A model generated the notes under the pieces. The model was not told the origin of the DNA, searched no databases, and was given only the letters and a program-made list of their open reading frames with translations. A stretch of DNA of 64,000 nucleotides from Ignavibacteria bacterium (lineage in GTDB: Bacteria; Bacteroidota; Ignavibacteria; Tepidaquicellales; Tepidaquicellaceae), in NCBI GenBank assembly GCA_016710985.1, contig JADJTX010000019.1, positions 28,901 to 92,900 on the forward strand. Direction: 5' to 3'. Positions 28,101-38,100 of the stretch are shown in pieces (position 1 is the stretch's first letter; every line of letters begins with the position of its first letter). Made by a program: the position numbers and the translations under genes.

Positions 28101-28307
28101 AAACCATACAAAACCTACCTTGTCCTTGACAACAGATGTTATTACCTTTGGAAAATTCTCATCACTTGTTTTAAATTTATCGAATTCATATTTATTTTGC
28201 TGCGGAAAGATATTTTGCACACCCGGCAGGAGAAGCAATATTACTATAGCAAGTTTCAATTTCCAATTAAATGTATTTTTAGTTTGTTTATTTTTCAATT
28301 TTAACAT
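25120..28307 (-). CDS. Reg_prop propeller sensor histidine kinase HK4 (frameshifted near C-terminus)
   Basis: A kinase of about 1062 residues if one lost base near 25310 is restored. It has a clear signal peptide or N-terminal anchor (KLKLAIVILLLLPGVQNIFP), then Reg_prop blades (FVWFATDVGLYRFDGYNF on), Y_Y_Y (HAYMLEGIDKEWNNVGNIR), a membrane helix, and RKRIASALHDTIAHD. The first frame stops after SDNGIGLASDKN; the next frame resumes with QKSSEDHKHGFGLSGIAERV and VLRISIPF, then runs into a repeat-derived tail (FPLAPSASESVAEVGYKS). The tail comes from a GC-rich REP-like palindrome at about 25137-25175. There is no response regulator next to it. It is the only array member with an export signal. 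Confidence 0.85.
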
Positions 28308-28596
28308 CTAGTGATTTTAACTATAAATTAATAAATACTAACTGAATATTAACTCATAAAATTTTTAAAATTGATTTTGTTTTAACGATGCCGTTTGTAA
28401 GGAGATCTATTTAATTCCTCTTGAAATTCATGATACCTGCCTTATTTTTGAGCGGGTATCACGAATATGTTTCGGTACAATTCACGGGCTGTTTCTTTTC
28501 AATTTCAAATTTCAAATTACAAAATAGAGCTGAGAATTAAGAGTTAGAATATATTCAACATTTGACATCTCAATACCTAATACTCAATACTCAATA

Positions 28597-31500
28597 CTAT
28601 TTCAAAAGCATCATGGATTTCGTTTGAATAAATTCACCGGACTTAATTCTGTAAAAATAAACTCCGCTCGATAAATTACCTGCAAAAAAATCAACTGTAT
28701 AGCTACCCGCGCTTTGTTTTTCATTAACAAGTGAAGCGACTTCTTTCCCAAGCACATCATAGATTTTTAAAGTCACATAATTTGAAATCGGTATATCATA
28801 TTTGATCTTTGTAGCCGGATTAAAAGGATTCGGATAATTTTGTGATAGTGAATACTCATTTGGAATTTCAAGATTCAGATTTGAAATTCCTGTAGTACCG
28901 TTTACTTTGCAAATATTGTCTAAGTATAAATTGTTTCCGGAAGCGCTTACTGCTTGAAAACGAATTAAGTCAGTTCCTATTGGTAATGCGTACCTCTTAG
29001 TTGCCCATTGGGTTGGATTTGGAACAAACGAATTTGTTCTGGGCGAAGCAGTCACCAGATTACCTGAAACTCCACCCGCGAGTCTCTCTAAAATGGAATA
29101 ACTCAATCCGGAGTTTGATGAAACTTCTATTATAAGAGAATCAATTTCAGTTTGATAAGTTGCATAAGCATGGTTAAACTTCAATGAGTCGCCCGTCACA
29201 GACATTCCAAATGGATTTGATATCATATATTGAGTTGCACCCGATTCGGCTTCATAATTTTTGAATACTGCCGAGCCGCCACTTGTTGCAAAAGCACCAA
29301 CAGTCGCTCTGCTCCATAATGGTGTGCCGCTATATTCCAGATTCCAGAATTGAGGAGGAAAAGTTACCGATACGTAATCCTGACACAAATTAAAATAACT
29401 GATTTTGATTTTGTATTGAATTGTCGAATCACTGTTGTGCAACAAAGAATTATCCTGTGCAAATATTTTGTAAAATATTGAATCTCCGTTGGACACGTCA
29501 GAGTTTATAGAATTAAACAATGCTTCATAATTATTTTGAACTGTATTTATTAGTTTAAAATGTTTTGTTACCGAAGGATTATTCTTGTACCATCTGACCC
29601 AAACTGAATCTATCCCGATCGTATCGGTAACTGCTGATTTAATTATTGCCGGCCAATATTGAATTGGAAATGAAGTTGTAACTGAGTGTAAAATAACCGG
29701 AGGAATAATGTCGTTGAGAATGTTAAATGAAAAATAATTATCCGGAGCAATTACCGGATAGGTTTTAGAAACACCCGTGATATCTACGGCTTTAATGTAA
29801 TATTTATATAAAGCCGGTGCTCCGTTTCCCGGAATATTTGCAGTCCAGTTATTTCCGCCGCTGTTAGTCATAGGGATACTGTCATAAGTATTTCCTCTTG
29901 TCCAGAATACTTTGGTTTTTGCAGGGTCAATCGATCCGTTTATTGAAACTATCGAACTATTTACTGTGTATGGTCCGGATAAATTCTCTGTGTTGTTTAA
30001 AGAAGTATGACTAAATGTGAAACCCCGGCTGCCTTCAGTATACCTTATTGCATTATAAGCATTCACTTTTCCATAACCCATTTCATTATTCCATGTATAT
30101 CCTAAAGAACTATAGGGTCCGGTTGAATTATAATTGTAGTTGCCGACTTTATCTGCTGATCTGCTTAAATATTCTCTTACTTTATCCCATCTTAGAGTTG
30201 AATCAACTGACAGCATCAATGCAACAGTCCCGGCAGCATTAGGAGTTGCGCTCGATGTTCCGTTGAAATTTGAAATATAATTGCCTGTAGTATAACCTCC
30301 GTTACCTGAAATATCGGTTGCAAATATTTTTACACCCGGAGCTACAATACTTAAACCTGTTCCATAACAAGATCCCCAATTTTCATTATCACAGCTTACA
30401 GTACTTTTCCTCTGATTGCAGGGACTTAAAGCTCCAACAGCTATACCATTGGGATTAGAAGCGGGAAAAATTACGTTTGATTGATAATTCCCCGCAGCAA
30501 AAAGGTAAATTGTACCTTTGCCGTTTCTTCCTAACGTCGTACCGTCAAGAATCGCATTATCTATAATGGAAGAGCTGTTAAAAGATCCCCATGAGTTTGA
30601 ACAAATCCAACTTCCTGTCTGCCATGCATAAATTAAACCTTGAGCAATATCAACCCATTCTCCTGAAGCACTGGAATTGAAAGATTTTATGTTTATAATT
30701 TTGCAATTTGGTGCAACTCCTGAAACTCCAGTTAAATTATTTCCTATCGCAGCAATAATTCCCGCGCAAGCTGTCCCGTGTCCATTATCATCAAAAGCAT
30801 TTGTGCTTTCATTTATAAAATTGTACTGAGAATTAGGAATTAAATTTCCTGCAAGATCTTCATGCAATGTATCTATACCTGTATCAATGACAGCGATTTT
30901 TACTTTATTGCTTCCAAGTGTAATATTCCAAGCGCTTTCTAATCGCATATCACATCCTGCTGCTCCTGAAATTCCTTCCGGAATATTATTTCCCGTATTT
31001 CTTAAAGCCCATTGCTGTGAGAAGAGTGGATCATTAGGAACATACTGACCCAGATTTGTAATATATAAATTCGGCTCTGCATAATTTACTTTTTCGCTTT
31101 CAAACATTTCATTTGCAGCGTCAAATGAAAATGTATTTGAATTAACTTTGTAAACAATCGTTTTCCCGCCGGTTAATGAAAGAGTCATAACAAAGGTTAA
31201 GTTTTTGCTTCGTTCAATTTCAGCTATCTCATTATCCGGCATATTAGATTTATACTGAACGATGATTTCATTATTGGCTGCAATTAACTGGTTGTTATTT
31301 TCTTTTTGACCCGCTGAAAATACCGGAGATACACATTCAAATATTTCTGAAGATTTTAAATTATTGAGAAGATCAGTTAAATCAGAATTTCGAAAAGTTA
31401 AGTTTAATTTTAAAATCTGATTTTTTTCCTTAGATATAAATTTATCATAATTCAGATACTGACCAAAGACTTGTGTAGAATTAATGAACTGATCTTTGCT

Positions 31501-31668
31501 CAATTCTTGATTTAATTTTACATAAATATGATCATATTGAAGATCAAGATATGTTTTTGAATTTTTATAATAGTAATAATTTGTAATGGAGCTGTTTTGT
31601 GAAAATATAAATTGAGGTGCTGAATTAATCATTAAACTTAACGATAAGCAGATAAGTAATTTTTTCAT
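28597..31668 (-). CDS. T9SS-secreted subtilisin-like serine protease (S8), copy A
   Basis: A 1023-residue protease from the ATG at 31668 (MKKLLICLSLSLMINSAPQF, a clean signal peptide; the frame extends to a TTG at 31716). Residues about 25-205 form a prodomain (YYLD..YVKLNQELSKDQF). The S8 catalytic domain holds D in VIDTGIDTLHEDL, H in DDNGHGTACAGI and S in NFNGTSSATPNAAG. Beta domains follow, and residues about 940-1023 are a T9SS sorting domain (SLSQNYPNPFNPATKIKYDI, LKIYDVLGKEVASLVNEK, TKSMMLLK). It should act outside the cell as an endopeptidase. Paralogous throughout to copy B at 35164. Confidence 0.93.
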   Translation of the reverse strand: MKKLLICLSLSLMINSAPQFIFSQNSSITNYYYYKNSKTYLDLQYDHIYVKLNQELSKDQFINSTQVFGQYLNYDKFISKEKNQILKLNLTFRNSDLTDLLNNLKSSEIFECVSPVFSAGQKENNNQLIAANNEIIVQYKSNMPDNEIAEIERSKNLTFVMTLSLTGGKTIVYKVNSNTFSFDAANEMFESEKVNYAEPNLYITNLGQYVPNDPLFSQQWALRNTGNNIPEGISGAAGCDMRLESAWNITLGSNKVKIAVIDTGIDTLHEDLAGNLIPNSQYNFINESTNAFDDNGHGTACAGIIAAIGNNLTGVSGVAPNCKIINIKSFNSSASGEWVDIAQGLIYAWQTGSWICSNSWGSFNSSSIIDNAILDGTTLGRNGKGTIYLFAAGNYQSNVIFPASNPNGIAVGALSPCNQRKSTVSCDNENWGSCYGTGLSIVAPGVKIFATDISGNGGYTTGNYISNFNGTSSATPNAAGTVALMLSVDSTLRWDKVREYLSRSADKVGNYNYNSTGPYSSLGYTWNNEMGYGKVNAYNAIRYTEGSRGFTFSHTSLNNTENLSGPYTVNSSIVSINGSIDPAKTKVFWTRGNTYDSIPMTNSGGNNWTANIPGNGAPALYKYYIKAVDITGVSKTYPVIAPDNYFSFNILNDIIPPVILHSVTTSFPIQYWPAIIKSAVTDTIGIDSVWVRWYKNNPSVTKHFKLINTVQNNYEALFNSINSDVSNGDSIFYKIFAQDNSLLHNSDSTIQYKIKISYFNLCQDYVSVTFPPQFWNLEYSGTPLWSRATVGAFATSGGSAVFKNYEAESGATQYMISNPFGMSVTGDSLKFNHAYATYQTEIDSLIIEVSSNSGLSYSILERLAGGVSGNLVTASPRTNSFVPNPTQWATKRYALPIGTDLIRFQAVSASGNNLYLDNICKVNGTTGISNLNLEIPNEYSLSQNYPNPFNPATKIKYDIPISNYVTLKIYDVLGKEVASLVNEKQSAGSYTVDFFAGNLSSGVYFYRIKSGEFIQTKSMMLLK

Positions 31669-31821
31669 TTTTATTATTTTTTTAAATATCTTTTTAAAAT
31701 CAGTATTTCTGTTCAAATGAATTCCTTAGTGATCTTCAGAATAACAAACATCCTGGGTTAGCTATCTCGGCTCCTTTCAGCATGGTTACCAAAACAGAAT
31801 TAAATTTTTTAATTAATGCTT

Positions 31822-32070
31822 TCATTTTAAATTTCCTCCCTGCATACCATTGCCGCTTTCACCTATAGCAAATCCTACCAGCCACACATCAATTGTTTTT
31901 GTCTGAGCGCTGATATTTTTTATTGAAAGATCTTAAAACGCAAAGTTTCCGCTTTTCTTCCACGTGCATGGTAGTGAAGAATTCTCAACCTGATTGGAGA
32001 TGCGTATGTATAAATCCTTTGCGTTTATTGTGCAATTAGAAATTGAATAAGAATTTATAAGTTTGAGACA
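31822..32070 (-). pseudogene. decayed lipoprotein of the CSDQI family
   Basis: Reading the minus strand from about 32067 gives INSYSISNCTINAKDLYIRI, then SNQVENSSLPCTWKKSGNFAF, an in-frame TAA, and DLSIKNISAQTKTIDVWLVG to a TGA at 31822. This aligns with the lipoprotein at 34573 (EYSISNCGITKKDLYITASN, SLPCGSSNYFLEDLLIENRS, TRSIDVKLIG). The signal peptide half is missing. It lies directly upstream of protease copy A, as the intact paralogue lies beside copy B. Confidence 0.75.
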
Positions 32071-32077
32071 ATAATTA

Positions 32078-32172
32078 AAAACAATAACCCGCTATACCGG
32101 TAAAGTAATTTAGTATCATCCCTTCGGGAAAGGAAAAAATGTTCGCGTACATTTTTCCGGGTTATTGTTTTT
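32078..32172. repeat. short element with 14-bp inverted ends
   Basis: AAAACAATAACCCG and CGGGTTATTGTTTT enclose about 65 bp including the small stem TCCCTTCGGGA. It lies at the broken end of the lipoprotein pseudogene. The left part AATAACCCGCTATACCGGT matches 18 of 19 bases at the end of the gene at 33754, so the element may carry a fragment of that gene type. The rest of 31669-32272 has no other gene. Confidence 0.6.
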
Positions 32173-32272
32173 TAAAGAACTGCGAGTTACGGATATTCAA
32201 ATTAAAGTAAATCTAAAACCGTCAATCAAAAATCTAAAATCCATCAAATCCGAATTCCCAATTTCCAAATCG

Positions 32273-33694
32273 TTACTTGATCAGCATCATTCTCTTTACA
32301 TCAACAAACTCTCCGGTTTCCATCCTGAAGAAATATATTCCGCTTGACAGATTAGCTCCGTTGAATTCAGCTCCATAATTTCCTGCGGGCTTATGCTCGT
32401 TAATTAGCGTCATAACTTCCTTACCAAGGACATTATAAATTTTCAATGTCACCAAACCATTTACAGGAATTGAAAAATTAATTTTTGTAGCCGGATTAAA
32501 AGGATTCGGATAATTTTGTGATAGTGAATACTCATTTGGAATTTCAAGATTCAGATTTGAAATTCCTGTAGTTAAATCACATCCGCCGGATCGTGCAACG
32601 TATAAGCCAAAAGTAGTTGCGCCCGTGATGGACCCGCCGGGAATAAATATATTTATTTTGCCGCCTATATCTTTTGCGGAAACCACACCCCAATAGTTTG
32701 CAGCAGCTCCGGTACCTCTGCCCGATAAAGGAGTTTGCCATGTTCCTGAAGTTGTATTAAATATAAAAATGCTGTCTTGCTGTTGGGGGTCAGGAAAAGT
32801 TTGACCTGCGATGACATAAAAATGTCCGTCAATTCCAACTCCGCCGGATCTTGACATTCCGGTTCCTCTGCATGGAACTTGCGGTCCTAATGCCCATGTA
32901 ATAGTATTTCCGTTTGCACCTATTGTTCCTATATACATATCTTTTCTTGCGGCACCTGACCACCCGGAAGCTGCATAAATTTTATTTCCAACAATACCTC
33001 CCGCAAAAGTACGTCTGCCCGCTCCTGACGGAACTGAATCTGATCCCCGTGACCATGTGTCTGTAGATGGTCTGTAAATTTGTACTGACCGGTAATATTG
33101 CGTCCATCCTCCCATTATGCAATAAATTACACTGTCTCCCCAGCATGCTCCGGCGTTTCCCTCAACCGGAGTTGGGATAGGAGCTACTTCGTCCCAACCT
33201 AATCCAACTCTGTATCTAAGTGTATTAGCAGTTGGAGTTCCAAAACCGTTACTGCCTCCAATGTAATACAAAGCATTTCCGCATTTTACTAATGACCCTA
33301 CTGATTTTTCTACAGGCATAGAAACTCCTGTAGACCATGAATCCGAAGTAATTGAATACCTGTAAACATCCATTGAAGGATTACTATTGGCACTTCCGCC
33401 GGCAACATATAAAGTATCACCTAACCAGTTGGATGCAATCCCAACACAACCGTCAGGATAAGCAGGAATCGGACCTTTATAACAAATTGAATCCGGAACT
33501 ATTGCTGAATTATCTAACTGAATTTCGGAAGGTAATGACTTTGGACTCATAGAGGTCATCTCATTTACTTGTTGCTGTATTTTTGTATCAATATAATTTT
33601 CATCTGAATATGGATTATCCTGTGATGAATAACCCAAAATTAAAAACAATGAAAATAAAACAGGTAAAAAATAAATCGATAATTTGGTTTTCAT
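32273..33694 (-). CDS. T9SS-secreted Kelch-repeat protein
   Basis: A 473-residue protein with signal peptide MKTKLSIYFLPVLFSLFLIL. Five or six Kelch-type blades are visible through repeated double-glycine strands and W spacing: GDTLYVAGGSANSNPSMDVY, NALYYIGGSNGFGTP, DSVIYCIMGGWTQYY, NKIYAASGW and HFYVIAGQTF. Residues about 385-473 are a T9SS sorting domain (SLSQNYPNPFNPATKINFSI, LKIYNVLGKEVMTLINEH, VKRMMLIK). The linker ISNLNLEIPNEYSLSQNYPN is identical to that of protease copy A, showing recent sharing of the tail. Ligand unknown. Confidence 0.9.
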   Translation of the reverse strand: MKTKLSIYFLPVLFSLFLILGYSSQDNPYSDENYIDTKIQQQVNEMTSMSPKSLPSEIQLDNSAIVPDSICYKGPIPAYPDGCVGIASNWLGDTLYVAGGSANSNPSMDVYRYSITSDSWSTGVSMPVEKSVGSLVKCGNALYYIGGSNGFGTPTANTLRYRVGLGWDEVAPIPTPVEGNAGACWGDSVIYCIMGGWTQYYRSVQIYRPSTDTWSRGSDSVPSGAGRRTFAGGIVGNKIYAASGWSGAARKDMYIGTIGANGNTITWALGPQVPCRGTGMSRSGGVGIDGHFYVIAGQTFPDPQQQDSIFIFNTTSGTWQTPLSGRGTGAAANYWGVVSAKDIGGKINIFIPGGSITGATTFGLYVARSGGCDLTTGISNLNLEIPNEYSLSQNYPNPFNPATKINFSIPVNGLVTLKIYNVLGKEVMTLINEHKPAGNYGAEFNGANLSSGIYFFRMETGEFVDVKRMMLIK

Positions 33695-33753
33695 TTTTCT
33701 CTAATTTAAATTATTAAAAATAGTTTTTTAGAATTCTTGTATTACATTTTAAT

Positions 33754-34341
33754 TTAAAGCTTAATAACCCGCCATACCGGTGATGTCATTGTAGCCGCGC
33801 CGGGAAATCCCGGAAGTTCTTTTTTAGTCCAGCTGTTTCCTCCGTCTTTTGTTTTATATATAAAATTCGGGCTTTCGCAGCCATTAATATTTCCTGAAAC
33901 AGCAATTCCAAATAATGGCATACTTTCGGAAAATTTTACTCCGTTAAAAGATGCAGTAGGTCCTTCTATTGAATCAAGTACGATCCAGCTTAATCCTGCA
34001 TCTGTAGTTTTGTAAAATCTTGCTTTTCCGTTTATACCGGCATCACCTGCAAATACAGTGTTAGCATCCTTTGTCCATATACAGAATAGTTTAGTGAATA
34101 TTCCGTTAGTTGATACAGCAGTCCATGTTAAACCGGCGTTAGTTGTATGTGTGATCATTGGTGCTCCCATATTTCCTCCAGCACACCAGAAATTATTATT
34201 ATCTGCTACAGAAATGCACGGACTTAAGCCCGGATTTGAAATAATCCCTGTCACTTTCCATTGTGAGTAAGAAGTTTTAGCTAAAATTAAATTAGACGTG
34301 ATAAACAGGACAAAGAAGAAGTAGTGATATTTTTTTTTCAT
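33754..34341 (-). CDS. secreted YCF48/BNR-like protein, probably truncated
   Basis: A 195-residue protein with signal peptide (MKKKYHYFFFVLFITSNLIL). Blades read MITHTTNAGLTWTAVS, RFYKTTDAGLSWIVLD and FIYKTKDGGNSWTKKEL. It ends after MTSPVWRVIKL without a T9SS tail, and its propeller has too few blades to close, so the gene appears cut short compared with relatives at 1585 and 62154. GGAAAATC precedes the ATG. It lies upstream of the Kelch gene in the same direction. Confidence 0.7.
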   Translation of the reverse strand: MKKKYHYFFFVLFITSNLILAKTSYSQWKVTGIISNPGLSPCISVADNNNFWCAGGNMGAPMITHTTNAGLTWTAVSTNGIFTKLFCIWTKDANTVFAGDAGINGKARFYKTTDAGLSWIVLDSIEGPTASFNGVKFSESMPLFGIAVSGNINGCESPNFIYKTKDGGNSWTKKELPGFPGAATMTSPVWRVIKL

Positions 34342-34572
34342 TTTGATTTTCCTTTTGTTTTAAATATTTAATGGTTCAAAAATATGCAGAATAAAGTGTT
34401 GTATGAATTGAGACAGAAGAACTTTCTTAACCGGTGAAATTACTCTATTTAATATGTGTGGAAAATATTGATTTTTAAACCCAATGATATCAGATAAAGT
34501 TAGATTATGTATAAATTGAAAAAGTCGCTTGATTTTTTTTCAAAACATTAAGATTGATTCTGCTATTTAACT

Positions 34573-34983
34573 TCATTTTCCTGCACCTATCAGCTTCACA
34601 TCAATACTTCGAGTATGTTCGCTTCTGTTTTCAATCAGCAGATCTTCCAAAAAATAATTGCTGCTGCCGCATGGAAGGCTCTGTGATGCATCAATGTTTG
34701 ATGCAGTAATATACAGATCCTTTTTTGTAATTCCGCAATTTGAAATTGAATACTCTGTGATGTGCTCTAATCCTGTGAGTCCGGAATGAAGACGGATACT
34801 TTCTCCGGAATTTAATAGAAACGTAGCCGAATAAGAATCGCTTTTTCTGATGTTGCCGGAATTTAATACCTGATTTTCATTTGATGCGGAATTTAATGAT
34901 GAGGTAATGCTGTCACTGCAGGAAGTTATAACAGCTAAACAGATCATAAGTAAAATCCCTGTGTAAAGTTTTGTTGTTTTCAT
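34573..34983 (-). CDS. lipoprotein of the CSDQI family (protease-linked copy)
   Basis: A 136-residue lipoprotein: MKTTKLYTGILLMICLAVITSC with Cys at residue 22, then SDSITSSLNSAS. The body follows the family: YSATFLLNSGESIRLHSGLT, YSISNCGITKKDLYITASN, LPCGSSN, and the closing block LEDLLIENRSEHTRSIDVKLIG. GGAAAACG precedes the ATG. It sits between protease copy B and the YCF48-like gene on the same strand. It may accompany the protease at the cell surface; this is inference from repeated adjacency. Confidence 0.75.
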   Translation of the reverse strand: MKTTKLYTGILLMICLAVITSCSDSITSSLNSASNENQVLNSGNIRKSDSYSATFLLNSGESIRLHSGLTGLEHITEYSISNCGITKKDLYITASNIDASQSLPCGSSNYFLEDLLIENRSEHTRSIDVKLIGAGK

Positions 34984-35094
34984 TTTCGTTTTCCTTTCTC
35001 CGTGTTAACGGGTTTAAGATTTTTCTTTGGTGAAACATTATTTCTGATTGCTTTAATTTATGTATTTATGAGTCTAAAACCTGACATTTAACAT

Positions 35095-35165
35095 CTTGAG
35101 TTTAACATTTCACGTTTGACGTTTGACGTCTCACGTTTGACGTCTCGCGTCTCGCGTTTCACGTT
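35095..35165. repeat. ACGTTTGACGTCTC short tandem array
   Basis: Six- to seven-base units (TTTGACG, TCTCACG, TCTCGCG) repeat about ten times up to the protease stop codon. The same word family, read on the other strand as ACGTGAAACGTC, occurs at 41036-41090, 53299-53347 and 54517-54630. Confidence 0.75.
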
Positions 35166-38100
35166 ATTTCAACAGCATCATTGATCTTGTCTCAATAAAA
35201 TCCCCTGCTTTAATCCTATAAAAATAAATTCCGCTTGACAGATTCGATGCATCAAAATTATATTTGTATGTACCGGGTTGTAAATTTTCGTTTACTAAAG
35301 TTGCTACTTCTTTACCAAGCACATCATATATCTTCAATGAAACGAATCCCAATTTCATTATTCCAAATTCCACATTCGTAACGGGATTAAACGGGTTCGG
35401 GTAATTCTGTGACAATGAATATTTTTCCGGCATTTCTGTGATCAGATTATTTGAAATTCCCGTCATACCGTTAACCTTCAATATATTATCAACATATAAA
35501 TTATTTCCGAAAGCACTGACAGCTTTAAACCGGATCATGTTTACACCTACAGGCAATGCATATTTTTTTGTAGCCCACTGAGATGCATTTGGTACAAATA
35601 AGATCTGAGAAGGCGGAGCGGTAGTAAGGGGTCCTGAGGGTCCGCCGACCAGTCCGATAAGTAATGAAAAGCTGACACCGGCATTAGTTGAAGTTTCAAT
35701 GATCAGAGAATCATCTTCCGCCTGCCAGCATCTGTAAGCGTGATCAAATTTCAAAGAATCTCCTGTGACTGATTCATCAAAAGGATTAGTTGTCATATAC
35801 TGAGTGACTCCGGGTCTTGCATTCCAGTAATTAAACTTGGCTGAACCTGTCCCGATACCATAAGCGCTTACATCATGACGTGTCCAGAATTGTTGGTCTG
35901 TATATTCCAGATTCCAGAACGGAGGCGGGAATTCGGGTGAAACAAAATCCATACTTAGATTAAAAATGGATATCTTAATTTTATTTAATGAAGTGGAATC
36001 ACTGGTATGAAGATTTGACTTATCCTGAGCAAATATCCTGTAAAAAATTGAATCGCCGTTCGAAACATCAATATTAACTGAATTGAATGCAGCTTCAAAA
36101 TTATCATCTAATGTATTCTGAAGCTTAAAGTGTTTGATTACTGATGGATTATTTTTATACCACTTTACCCATACTGAATCAATTCCTATTGAATCCGTTA
36201 CAATTGATTTAATTTTATATGGCCAGAACTGGATAGGAATGACAGGTGCAGACGAATGTGAAATCTGAGGCGGTGTATTGTCATTTATTACATTAAATGA
36301 AAAATATGTTCCCGGAGCAAGAACAGGATAAGTCTTAGATACTCCGGTCACGTCAGTTGCTTTGATGAAATATTTATATGAAGCCGGAGCGCCGGTCCCG
36401 GGAATTGTTGCTGTCCAGTTGTTTCCTCCGCTGTTTGTCATTGGAATGCTGTCAAAAGAACTTCCTCTTGTCCAGAATAGTTTTGTCTCAGCAGGATTGA
36501 TCGCACCGTTCAACGAAACAATTGAAGAGGTCACTGAGTATGGACCTGACAGGTTATCATTATTTGTAAGAGGATTATGATTAAAAGTAAATCCTTTGCT
36601 GCCTAAAACATATCTCACTGCATTGTAAGCATTAGCTTTCCCGTAACCCATTTCATTGTTCCATGTTCGTCCGAGATCTGACAATGGTCCGGTAGAATTG
36701 TAAGAATAATTCCCTGTCTTATCAGCGCTATTGTTAAGATATTTCCGGACTTTATCCCAGCTTAAGGTAGAATCTGCAGAAAGCATCAATGCGCAGATTC
36801 CGGCTACATTTGGTGCAGCACCGGAGGTACCGTTAAAATTATCTAAGTAATTTGTATTGGACCATCCCCCTGATCCTGTAATATCAGTTGTATAAACTTT
36901 TACACATGGAGCTACGACATTAAGTCCTGTGCCGTAATTTGCACCCCAATTTTCTCCGTCACAACTAACGGGTGATTTTCTCTGATTACAAGGACTTAAA
37001 CCTCCGACTGCTATTACATTAGGATTTATTGAAGGGAAAGCCAAAACTGTATTAGAATTTCCGGTAGCAAAACAAAAAACTGTTCCTTTTCCGTTTCTGC
37101 CTAAAGTTGTGCCGTCAAGGATTGCATTGTCAACTCCTGATACAGGAGGTAGACCTCCCCAGGAGTTAGAGCTGACCCAGGCGCCAATCTGCCAGGAGTA
37201 AATTAATCCCTCTATAAGATCCTCGTACGTTCCTGCTGCCTCATTATTCAGACATTTAATGTTTATTATTTTAGAATTTGGAGCAACGCCTGAGATACCT
37301 AAGGAATTATTCCCGGACGCGGCGGCAATACCACTGCAGCCTGTCCCGTGTCCGTTATCATCGAATGCATTAGTGCTGTTCGTAATAAAATTAAATTGAG
37401 AATTCGGAAGAATATTTGCAGCAAGATCTTCATGAAGTGTATCAATACCTGAATCTACTATAGCTATCTTTACTTTATTGCTCCCGAGAGTAATGTTCCA
37501 TGCGCTGTCCAGTCTCATATCACATCCCGGAATTCCGGATACGCCTTGCGGAATGTTATTCCCCGTATTTCTTAAAGCCCATTGTTCCGGAAATAAAGGA
37601 TCATTCGGAACATACGAAAGAAGATTGGTCATATAAAAATTCGGCTCTGAATAATTTACCATGCCGCTTTCAAAAATGTCATTTGCAGCATCCATTGAAA
37701 AAGTGTTTTGATCAACCCTGTAAACCTTTGTTACACCTCCTCTTAAATCAAGATTTTGAATGAAGGTTAAGTTTTTACTTTGTTCAAATGTAGTGATCTG
37801 ATCATTAGAAAGATTTGACTTATACTGAACTATGATCTCGTTATTAGCTGCTATTAAAGTATTCGGATTACCTTTACCTTCAGGCATTGAAAACACCGGT
37901 GAGACACTTTCATAAAGTCCGGTTGTTTTCAGATTATTCAGGAGATCAGATAATCCTGACTCACCTAAACTAATATTCAGTTTGATGATTTGATTTTTAT
38001 CATTTGTATTAAAGTTATCATAACTTAATACTTGTCTGAAGCTTTGTGATGAATTAATAAACTCTTCTTTCGTCATCTCATTTTTTAGTCTGAGATAAAC

